Part shown: positions 47,455 through 55,097 of the stretch, in pieces
Position numbering within the stretch: the stretch's first letter is position 1
Layout of the letters: each line of letters starts with the position of its first letter
Source: Psychrobacter sp. PL19
GTDB taxonomy: Bacteria; Pseudomonadota; Gammaproteobacteria; Pseudomonadales; Moraxellaceae
Reading direction: 5' to 3'
Assembly (NCBI RefSeq): GCF_017875835.1
Contig: NZ_JAGING010000001.1
Location: 2,914,001-2,978,000 of the forward strand
DNA: 64,000 nt
Made by a program: the position numbers and the translations under genes
The notes under the pieces: model-generated
Told to the model about the DNA's origin: nothing
The model's database searches: none
Seen by the model: only the letters and a program-made list of their open reading frames with translations

Positions 47455-48858
47455 ATGCCTGCTTCTACGCCCAGCTCTAAACACCCATTCAAACCGCGGG
47501 CAGACTATAATTCGCTAGAATATAGTGCTGAATATAAGCTACTGTATTTGCAGGAACTGGTCGCTGATGACGCCTATGTTGCTATTACGGATTTTTTGGC
47601 TAAGCAGTCAGAGTACGAAATTGCTAACTTATTAGAATCATTCCCCACCCAAGATCGACTGCTGATTTGGGCACAAGTACCCGAAAACCTTAAGGGCGAA
47701 GTACTCGCTGAGCTGGAATTTGATACGCGCCAGCCGCTAATGCAGAATATTTCCTCAAAAGAGATTTCATTACTTACTCAAGATCTTGATGCGCAGGACA
47801 TCTCAGAGATTTTAGAGACCGTTACCGAAACAGTTCGTACCTCGGTAATGGCGACTTTAGATGAAGATGTTCGTATACAGGTCAATAAGCTTGATACCTA
47901 TAAAGATTGGGAAGTCGGCAGCTATATGGATCCTGATATCGTCCAAGTGCAAGATGATATTAGCTTGGCGCAGGTACAAGACTGGCTACGCGCTAATATT
48001 GAATTGCTCGATGATCAAAGCCAAGAGCTATTAGTGGTCGATCAAAGCCAGCAGTTACTCGGGCTACTTAGCCTAGTGGATTTGATCAAACATGAGCAAA
48101 GCGCGCTAGTCTCAAGCTTTATAGATAATGCGGTGACTATCAACGATCGCTTGGATATCCAAGATGCGGCAGCAATTTTTCGTTCAGAAGACATTCGTTT
48201 TGCACCAGTAATTAATAGCCATGGCGAGCTGGTTGGTCAGTTAAATGGCGAAGACATCATGGAGATTATCCAAGACGATGTCGATAGCACCATGAAAAGC
48301 TTGGCTGGTGTCAGTCAAGATGAAGAGTTGTTTGCACCTATTCTAACCAGTGCCAAAAGCCGTAGTATTTGGCTCGGTATTAACTTATGTACCGCACTTT
48401 TAGCAGCAGCAGTGATTGGTCAGTTCGAAGCGGTACTCGCAAAAGTGGTGGCACTAGCCATACTAATGCCAGTAGTGGCCAGTATGGGCGGTATTGCTGG
48501 CTCGCAAACATTGACCGTGGTTATTCGCGGTATGGCAATGGGGCAAATTGGGGGTTCAAACCGCTGGTGGTTGTTCAATAAAGAGCTGTGGGTTGGCGCG
48601 ATAAACGGTATTGTCTGGGCCTTTATCATGGCGATTATTGCCCAAATGTGGTTTCAGGATGTTAGAATTAGCGCGGTAATTGGCTGTGCGATTGCCATTA
48701 ACATGACCGCTGCTAATGTATCGGGCATTACTATTCCCATAGTATTAAAGAATATGGATATTGACCCGGCATTGTCCGCCTCAGTGATTCTGACCACAGT
48801 GACTGATATTGTCGGCTTTATGTCGTTTTTGGGATTAGCGAGCATTTTATTACTCTAG
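47455..48858 (+). CDS. mgtE: Magnesium transporter MgtE
   Basis: A 467-residue MgtE-family magnesium channel. The N-terminal helical domain is followed by a pair of CBS domains (about residues 155-275) and five membrane helices from about 305 onward. The signature PVVASMGGIAGSQTLTVVIRGMAMG is present around residues 340-365, with ALSASVILTTVTDIVGF near the end. Length and domain order fit the family. The IS605-type element begins about 60 bp downstream, so it may have landed in or near its terminator. Confidence 0.95.
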   Translation: MPASTPSSKHPFKPRADYNSLEYSAEYKLLYLQELVADDAYVAITDFLAKQSEYEIANLLESFPTQDRLLIWAQVPENLKGEVLAELEFDTRQPLMQNISSKEISLLTQDLDAQDISEILETVTETVRTSVMATLDEDVRIQVNKLDTYKDWEVGSYMDPDIVQVQDDISLAQVQDWLRANIELLDDQSQELLVVDQSQQLLGLLSLVDLIKHEQSALVSSFIDNAVTINDRLDIQDAAAIFRSEDIRFAPVINSHGELVGQLNGEDIMEIIQDDVDSTMKSLAGVSQDEELFAPILTSAKSRSIWLGINLCTALLAAAVIGQFEAVLAKVVALAILMPVVASMGGIAGSQTLTVVIRGMAMGQIGGSNRWWLFNKELWVGAINGIVWAFIMAIIAQMWFQDVRISAVIGCAIAINMTAANVSGITIPIVLKNMDIDPALSASVILTTVTDIVGFMSFLGLASILLL

Positions 48859-48921
48859 TTTTTATCTTTAAAAGTTAAAATTGTCATTAATCGTTTAAAT
48901 TTAACACCTCGGCGCAGAATT

Positions 48922-48943
48922 CCCCTACTTCTAAAGTAGTGGG
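48922..48943 (+). repeat. Left-end hairpin of the IS605-type element
   Basis: CTACTT/AAGTAG core stem, extended by CCC/GGG with one bulge. A left-end recognition hairpin for the TnpA of a related element is likely. Confidence 0.7.
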
Positions 48944-49026
48944 ATGAATGCGTATTTTTGGGTTACTATTTGGTGTATTTGTTATAATAATTAATAATTA
49001 TACCGCCAATGACAAACAACTTCTAT

Positions 49027-50178
49027 ATGAGCAAACAAATCCTTAAAGCCCATAAAATCAGACTGTACCCGACAGAGGATCAACAAATATTCTTTGCTAA
49101 GTCGTTTGGTTGCACGCGCTTTATTTGGAACAAGATGCTTAGTGATAAGATTGAGCATTATAAAGAGAGTAAGACTGAGCTTAAAAATACCCCTGCTCAA
49201 TATAAGACTGAGTTTGAGTGGCTAAAAGAGATTGATAGTTTGGCGCTGGCCAACGTCCAGCAGAACCTACGCAGTGCTTATAATAAATTCTTCAAACAAG
49301 GGTCAGGCTTCCCTAAGTTCAAGAAGAAAGGCATCAAAGACAGTTACACCACCAACAATCAAAAGGGTACGGTAGCGGTCACACAAAGCAGCGTTAAGTT
49401 GCCTAAAATCGGTCACATCAAGGCGAAGGTACACCGCTCTATCAATGGCTTAATTAAAAGCGCTACCATCAGTAAAAGCCCATCCGGTAACTACCATGTC
49501 AGCTTATTGGTTGAAACAGTGGTCGATGACCTGCCTAAAACCCAGTCAAACACCGGTATTGATTTAGGATTAATAGACTTCATCGTCCTATCAGACGGGT
49601 CAAAAGTTGCTAATCCTAAATTTCTATCAAAATTGCAAAATAAACTGGCGCGAGAACAAAAAATATTGGCCAAACGCAGATTGGTTGCTAAAACTCAGCA
49701 GCGCAAGCTGTCTGAGAGCAGCAACTATCAAAAGCAGAAAACAAAAGTCGCTAAAGTTTATGAAAAAATAACCAATGCACGCAAAGACTTCCTACACAAA
49801 CTCTCGTTCAATCTCATTAAAAACCACGATGTTATTGCAATTGAGGATTTAAACGTCAAGGGCATGGTTAAAAACCACAAACTTGCCAAAGCCATATTGG
49901 ACAGCTCATGGTCTACTTTTACCACCATGCTTGCGTATAAAGCAGACTGGTATGGCAAAGAGCTTGTCAAAATAGACAGGTGGTATCCGTCCTCTAAAAC
50001 CTGCTCAGGGTGCGGTCACTTACTGACTAAAGCTGAGCTGCCACTATCGGTAAGATCATGGGATTGCCCGAGCTGCTTGCAAAAAAATAATCGAGATATC
50101 AATGCCAGCCTTAATATCTTAAACGAGGGATTAAGACTGGTAACACTCAAAACTGTCGGTGTGACAGGGTTAGCTTAG
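49027..50178 (+). CDS. tnpB: TnpB RNA-guided endonuclease (IS605 OrfB)
   Basis: A 383-residue TnpB, the ancestor-like relative of Cas12 that cuts DNA with a guide from its own element. The N-terminal helix-turn-helix (KAHKIRLYPTEDQQIFF) is followed by the RuvC-like core. Catalytic residues are all present: D179 in TGIDLGLIDFIV, E273 in AIEDLNVKGM and D357 in NNRDINASLNIL. A zinc finger (CSGCGH ... CPSC) lies between the last two. I chose ATG 49027 over 49009 because MSKQILKAHKIRLYP aligns with family starts. Length is normal (about 370-400). No tnpA beside it. Confidence 0.93.
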   Translation: MSKQILKAHKIRLYPTEDQQIFFAKSFGCTRFIWNKMLSDKIEHYKESKTELKNTPAQYKTEFEWLKEIDSLALANVQQNLRSAYNKFFKQGSGFPKFKKKGIKDSYTTNNQKGTVAVTQSSVKLPKIGHIKAKVHRSINGLIKSATISKSPSGNYHVSLLVETVVDDLPKTQSNTGIDLGLIDFIVLSDGSKVANPKFLSKLQNKLAREQKILAKRRLVAKTQQRKLSESSNYQKQKTKVAKVYEKITNARKDFLHKLSFNLIKNHDVIAIEDLNVKGMVKNHKLAKAILDSSWSTFTTMLAYKADWYGKELVKIDRWYPSSKTCSGCGHLLTKAELPLSVRSWDCPSCLQKNNRDINASLNILNEGLRLVTLKTVGVTGLA

Positions 50179-50270
50179 TGAATTTGCCTAACCTCTGATA
50201 CAGAATATCGTATCAAGTATGGGTATTACCTAAGAAACCGCCACCTCTATAGGTGGTCGGTAGTTCATTA
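50140..50270 (+). ncRNA. Predicted omega (guide scaffold) RNA, 3' part
   Basis: In TnpB elements the omega RNA overlaps the 3' end of tnpB and ends at the right end, with the guide read from flanking DNA. Here the region ends with the hairpin 50238-50260 and TAGTTCATTA. The flanking DNA from about 50271 (ACCGCCGCTGATAAAGTG) would be the guide. Location inferred from family knowledge; boundaries are approximate. Confidence 0.4.
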
Positions 50271-50377
50271 ACCGCCGCTGATAAAGTGTTAGGGTTACCC
50301 TTGTCATGCCAGTATATTGCTAAAAGCAATCTATTCAGATTTTTTATAAAACAGTCAAATTATTAAGTGAGCGTGTT

Positions 50378-50842
50378 ATGCAAGCGGTACAAGTCAAAGT
50401 CCTAAACCCTAAAATCACTCAAGATCCAGCATTTTCTCTACCTACTCGTGCCACTGATGGTTCAGCAGGTATCGACTTGCGCGCTTGTATTGATGAGCCC
50501 TTAACTATTAAGGCAGGGTCGACACATTTAATAGGCACAGGATTGGCCGTTTATATTCAAAACCCCAATTATGCTGGGATGATTTTGCCGCGCTCAGGCC
50601 TCGGTCATAAGCATGGCATTGTGCTCGGTAACTTAGTGGGACTCATTGATGCCGATTATCAGGGTGAGCTCATGGTTAGCATTTGGAATCGCAGTAATGA
50701 AGATTTTGTCCTCAATCCTGCCGAACGTATGGCGCAGTATATTGTCGTGCCCGTTGCCCGTCCTGAATTTGAAGTCGTGACTGAGTTTGATGATGAAAGT
50801 GCACGTGGGGCAGGCGGTTTTGGACATTCAGGTCGCCAATAA
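50378..50842 (+). CDS. dut: dUTP diphosphatase
   Basis: Trimeric dUTPase that keeps uracil out of DNA and supplies dUMP; 154 residues (E. coli 151). All five motifs are visible: motif 1 GSAGIDLRA, motif 2 PRSGLG, motif 3 [11 protein letters not shown], motif 4 [10 protein letters not shown] and motif 5 [10 protein letters not shown] at the C-terminus. Single gene in front of the phosphomannomutase-like gene, 104 bp apart, so possibly one transcript. Confidence 0.98.
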   Translation: MQAVQVKVLNPKITQDPAFSLPTRATDGSAGIDLRACIDEPLTIKAGSTHLIGTGLAVYIQNPNYAGMILPRSGLGHKHGIVLGNLVGLIDADYQGELMVSIWNRSNEDFVLNPAERMAQYIVVPVARPEFEVVTEFDDESARGAGGFGHSGRQ

Positions 50843-50946
50843 CTTTAGCCAATAGAGCGAATAAAATTAGCCAATAACGTTGTAATGTTTACAGTAACAC
50901 CTGTTTTTTCACTACTCATGGATACGATAATAAGGATATTAAAGCG

Positions 50947-52824
50947 ATGCCATCTTTTTCCGCCCAACACTCCTTATTTCGTGCTTACGATATTCGCGGT
51001 GCACGGCAGCACTTTACCTCTGAGTTTGTGCAGGCATTAGGTGAGGCTTTCGCTCAACTTTATAATTCGCAGAATCAATCTATAAAAAACAACAGTGTCG
51101 CTCAGCATAATGAGCAAGTGCATGACCCTAAGACTATCAATGAAAATAGTACCAATATCGTGGTCATCGGCTACGATGTGCGCTACGGTAGTGACACTAT
51201 TGCTCAATGGCTAGCAAATACCTTGCGGCAACGTGGCTTGACGGTTATTGGTTTAGGTCTTGTTACCACCCCGATGATGGCATTTTGGGCTGATCAATAT
51301 GACGGCCATGGCATTATGGTCACCGCCAGCCATTCTGCGAAAGACACGCTAGGGATAAAGTGGCTGGTAGGCAACGCCTCTTCTAGTAGTGAGGATATTC
51401 AGGCCCTGTATCAGCAACTGCAGGGTACTAATAATCAAAAACAGCCCCCGTCGCAAAAACAGCACCATCTACAAAGCGTCAACCATCCTAAAAAAGTACC
51501 GCACAATCAAAACACCCTGTTAAATTCAAATGTCATAGCTAACGATAATGGCCCTACTACCCGCTTGCCTGCTATGCAAGTAGCGACGACTTATATCAAT
51601 GCCATCACGCAAGTATTTACTCGTATTGATCAGCATAGCAACACCACAACCGAAAATCAGTGTATTCCCTTATCTAAACTCGATTTAACAGTGGTCATTG
51701 ATTGTATGCATGGCGCGACTAGCAATATTGCCCAGCGTTTATTTGAGCGATTTTGTCGACAGGTGATCATGCTTAATGATATGCCTGACGGCAATTTCCC
51801 AACCGGCAATCCTGATCCCACCGAACCCAATCGTCTGGCGGAGCTACAGCAGGTCGTTATCATTAATGAGGCAGATATTGGTCTGGCCTTTGATGGCGAT
51901 GGCGATCGGCTGATGATTGTTGATAACAGCGGTAAAGTGGTCACGCCCGACCACCTACTGTATTTATTAGCGCAAGTGGCCCTGACTGAACGGCCCCAAG
52001 CATTAAAAGAGTCAATTTCAGCGCCGAAGGTTCTCTTTGATATCAAATGCTCCCATCACTTATCGAAGCTGCTTACCCAGCTGGGTGCAATACCTGTGAT
52101 GAGTAGAACAGGCAGTAGCCTAATGCGGCAACAGCTACAAGCTTATCGCAATCATTTTGTATTCGCCGGCGAGTTATCGGGTCATTTTATTTTTAATGAT
52201 GGTTATTTTATAGTTTATGATGACGCCATGTATGCCGGGTTGCGGTTGCTACACTGGTTAGTCCGTACCGCTACTATTCCTAATGATGCCTTGCCAATAA
52301 TCAATGACTCATGGGGCGAGCTCAGACCGACCATCACGCCTTATAAGTTAACCGATATTACCCAATATTTACCTATGATGGTGAGTACCGCCGACCACTA
52401 CTTACCGCTACCCAGCACAGCGCTGACAGAATGCTCAATCGTGCAGCAATTAGATGCCTTTTGTCACTATTTACAGCAGCTGGTTGAAGACTCATCAGTG
52501 TCCGATTCCTATGGTAAGACACCTATCCCTGCAGATGTACCGTCGCTGTGTACTTGTGTTGATAGTAAGCTACAATTGAGCTTAGTACAGGCCAAGCAGT
52601 TGTTGCCAGCAGGAACGCGCTTAACCTGTATTGATGGAGTTCGGTTAGACTTTGCTCATGGCTTTGGCGTATTGCGTCAATCCAATACTAGCAATAGCCT
52701 TACGGTGCGCTTGGCCGGTGACAGCAATGCTGATCTTAAAGACGTTCAAAGACGTTTTATAGCGTTATGCCGCCCATTCGATAAAAATTTAGCGGAGCAA
52801 ATTGCAGCCATTTACCCTGAATAA
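50947..52824 (+). CDS. Phosphomannomutase/phosphoglucomutase-like protein
   Basis: Alpha-D-phosphohexomutase superfamily. RAYDIRG at the N-terminus, the phosphoserine loop TASHSAKDTLGIKW (about residues 126-139), the metal-binding AFDGDGDRLMIVD near residue 318 and the sugar-binding GELSGHFIF near 410 are present. The 625-residue length is well above AlgC-type enzymes (about 460). Two Asn/Gln/Ser/His/Lys-rich inserts explain most of this, at about residues 40-70 and 160-205. The serine loop departs from TASHNPxxxNGFK, keeping Ser and His but losing Asn-Pro. dut precedes and argB follows, the order known from Pseudomonas (dut-algC-argB). It is probably the algC counterpart; activity with the altered loop is unproven. 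Confidence 0.85.
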   Translation: MPSFSAQHSLFRAYDIRGARQHFTSEFVQALGEAFAQLYNSQNQSIKNNSVAQHNEQVHDPKTINENSTNIVVIGYDVRYGSDTIAQWLANTLRQRGLTVIGLGLVTTPMMAFWADQYDGHGIMVTASHSAKDTLGIKWLVGNASSSSEDIQALYQQLQGTNNQKQPPSQKQHHLQSVNHPKKVPHNQNTLLNSNVIANDNGPTTRLPAMQVATTYINAITQVFTRIDQHSNTTTENQCIPLSKLDLTVVIDCMHGATSNIAQRLFERFCRQVIMLNDMPDGNFPTGNPDPTEPNRLAELQQVVIINEADIGLAFDGDGDRLMIVDNSGKVVTPDHLLYLLAQVALTERPQALKESISAPKVLFDIKCSHHLSKLLTQLGAIPVMSRTGSSLMRQQLQAYRNHFVFAGELSGHFIFNDGYFIVYDDAMYAGLRLLHWLVRTATIPNDALPIINDSWGELRPTITPYKLTDITQYLPMMVSTADHYLPLPSTALTECSIVQQLDAFCHYLQQLVEDSSVSDSYGKTPIPADVPSLCTCVDSKLQLSLVQAKQLLPAGTRLTCIDGVRLDFAHGFGVLRQSNTSNSLTVRLAGDSNADLKDVQRRFIALCRPFDKNLAEQIAAIYPE

Positions 52825-52923
52825 CTTTAGTCATAAGCAAGTTTGCCTATAGGTGGCGGTCGTTATGAGTGGTTATAGCCAGCTACCACGATAATAATTA
52901 GCTCATAACTCAAAAGTAATACT

Positions 52924-52999
52924 TTCTTAAATAACATTCCTATTCTTAAATAACGTTCCTATTCTTAAATAACGTTCCTATTCTTAAATAACGTTCCTA
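52924..52999 (+). repeat. 19-bp tandem repeat upstream of argB
   Basis: Four copies of TTCTTAAATAACGTTCCTA (first unit has CATT), in the 268-bp gap before argB. Confidence 0.95.
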
Positions 53000-53083
53000 T
53001 AACGATAACCTTTAAACATAATCTTTTTACCGCGTCTGACCTATATCTATAGATCGAACGTGAGTTTTAAAACCGTATTTTAG

Positions 53084-54001
<918 letters not shown>

Positions 54002-54010
54002 GAGTGAATA

Positions 54011-54244
54011 ATGACTTTGGGGCTGTGGTGTCTTATCTTCATCATTCACAGCGCATACTGCTGGTGGATTATCGGTTATGGCGGTGCAAAGTGGGTAGCA
54101 GGCTGGAAGTCGTTCTTTTTAATTGATTGGATTGCGCTAGATTGGAACGCCGAGCAAATCCGCATGTATGTGTTGCTTATTTGGCTGGCCAGTCTGGTGT
54201 ATTTTATCTTAGCAATAATTAACCCCGAGCTTAGGGTATTCTAA
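54011..54244 (+). CDS. Small membrane protein, unknown function
   Basis: A 77-residue protein with two hydrophobic segments (about residues 3-25 and 50-70) separated by an aromatic, Trp-rich loop (GWKSFFLIDWIALDW). Not recognised. AGGAG lies at the argB stop, giving a strong ribosome-binding site 6 bases before ATG. Its stop codon lies inside a terminator hairpin. It probably is co-transcribed with argB. No link to arginine metabolism is evident from the sequence. Confidence 0.7.
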   Translation: MTLGLWCLIFIIHSAYCWWIIGYGGAKWVAGWKSFFLIDWIALDWNAEQIRMYVLLIWLASLVYFILAIINPELRVF

Positions 54245-54257
54245 GCTCAGGGTTAAT
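54218..54257 (+). terminator. Hairpin overlapping the stop of the small membrane gene
   Basis: A 17-bp stem, ATTAACCCCGAGCTTAG/CTAAGCTCAGGGTTAAT, with one mismatch; A/T-rich sequence follows but no long T-run. Probably bidirectional for the argB unit and the convergent ArsC-like gene. Confidence 0.7.
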
Positions 54258-54320
54258 TAATTTGATTGCTGCTATTGTGCGACTGTTTTGATAGCTATCA
54301 CCATCTAAGAAACAACGACT

Positions 54321-54698
54321 TTATAAAAGATTGGCTTCATAGTCTGCTGCATCAAAACCGCATAACAATACTGACCGAGCTTGGTTTTTACTCTCGAGCT
54401 GGCCTTCTACAATAGGACGTTTGAGCATACTGGTATTGGCCAGTAATAATTCAATTGCATCTGCATCGTTTGCATCTGCTGCCGCTTTTTGCTCGTCGCT
54501 TAAGTTGCGCCAGGTGGTTCCGCGCTTATTAAGCACTTGGTCTAGTCCTAACAAGTCGACCCAGCGCTGTACGCTATCTTGATCGATACCGCGTTTTTTA
54601 TAATCGTGAAAATCATAGTTGACGCCCAGCTCCTCAAGCTTGATAAATGCTTTTTTCATAGTGCTACATGATTTAATGCCGTAAATAGTAATGGTCAT
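54321..54698 (-). CDS. ArsC/Spx-family protein (YffB-like)
   Basis: A 125-residue thioredoxin-fold protein related to arsenate reductase ArsC and Spx. ITIYGIKSCSTMKKA has a single catalytic-type Cys (Cys11), and FHDYKKRGID and NKRGTTWRNL are typical of the YffB-like branch. AAGGAG sits six bases before the ATG. Lacks the second Cys of a CXXC pair. The substrate is not established; I would not call it arsenate reductase. Monocistronic and divergent from leuS. Confidence 0.82.
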   Translation of the reverse strand: MTITIYGIKSCSTMKKAFIKLEELGVNYDFHDYKKRGIDQDSVQRWVDLLGLDQVLNKRGTTWRNLSDEQKAAADANDADAIELLLANTSMLKRPIVEGQLESKNQARSVLLCGFDAADYEANLL

Positions 54699-54705
54699 TG
54701 TTGCT

Positions 54706-54744
54706 CCTTGTTATTCAACCTTGTTATTCAACCTTGTTATTCAA
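54706..54744 (+). repeat. 13-bp tandem repeat
   Basis: Three copies of CCTTGTTATTCAA, followed by a diverged fourth (TGCTGTTATTGAG). They begin beside the ribosome-binding site of the ArsC-like gene. Confidence 0.9.
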
Positions 54745-54789
54745 TGCTGTTATTGAGTACTTTTAGATAATAAATTTCGAGTATTTATC

Positions 54790-54927
54790 TATCGTTAAAA
54801 TACCTTAAAAACGCGACGGTACCGCTGGTATAAGATTTTTGCAACCCCTGTCTGCATAGGCACAGCAAGCGAGAAAAATTTATGCCAGCAGTAGGTTATG
54901 TATCAATATTACGTTTCATTGACTATA
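54790..54927 (+). repeat. Palindromic dispersed repeat, copy F
   Basis: A 138-bp copy from TATCGTTAAAATACC to TTGACTATA, with a few differences in the core (AACCCCTGTCTGCATAGGC). Confidence 0.9.
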
Positions 54928-55097
54928 TGGTCATTCAAGCATACCGATACCCTGTACAAACCACAAATAGTATCAATAATGGTCTATTATTGCCCTATTG
55001 TCGCCTTGGCCCATCGCAATTTTTGCTAATTTAAGCTATTCTACCTTATCCAAATTCCGCTACTTTTTTAATGCTAACTTTCAATTTTGAGCCAATT

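Larger units (their letters stand above)
48918..50270 (+). mobile_element. IS605-type TnpB-only element
   Basis: Bounded approximately by a left-end hairpin (CCCCTACTT/AAGTAGTGGG, 48922-48943) and a right-end hairpin (CCGCCACCT/AGGTGGTCGG, 50238-50260) followed by TAGTTCATTA. Subterminal imperfect hairpins are typical of IS200/IS605 elements. No tnpA is present within the boundaries. Exact ends are uncertain by several bases. Confidence 0.8.
54699..55097. other. ArsC-like/leuS divergent region
   Basis: Has a 13-bp tandem repeat (54706-54744) right after the ArsC-like start, palindromic repeat copy F (54790-54927) and a leader of about 170 bp for leuS without recognised leader peptide or T-box. 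Confidence 0.55.

Noticed and set aside
48859-50377. CRISPR-Cas12 system
   Set aside because: TnpB resembles Cas12 in its RuvC core, but the size, IS605 hairpins and absence of a repeat-spacer array indicate a transposon nuclease.
52924-52999. CRISPR array
   Set aside because: The 19-bp units are directly adjacent without spacers; they are a simple tandem repeat.
54321-54698. Arsenate reductase
   Set aside because: Related by fold, but there is a single Cys and no arsenic genes nearby; YffB-like features fit better.
54928-55097. T-box or leader-peptide control of leuS
   Set aside because: No Leu-codon run, no specifier or antiterminator-like structure seen; T-boxes are also rare in this group.
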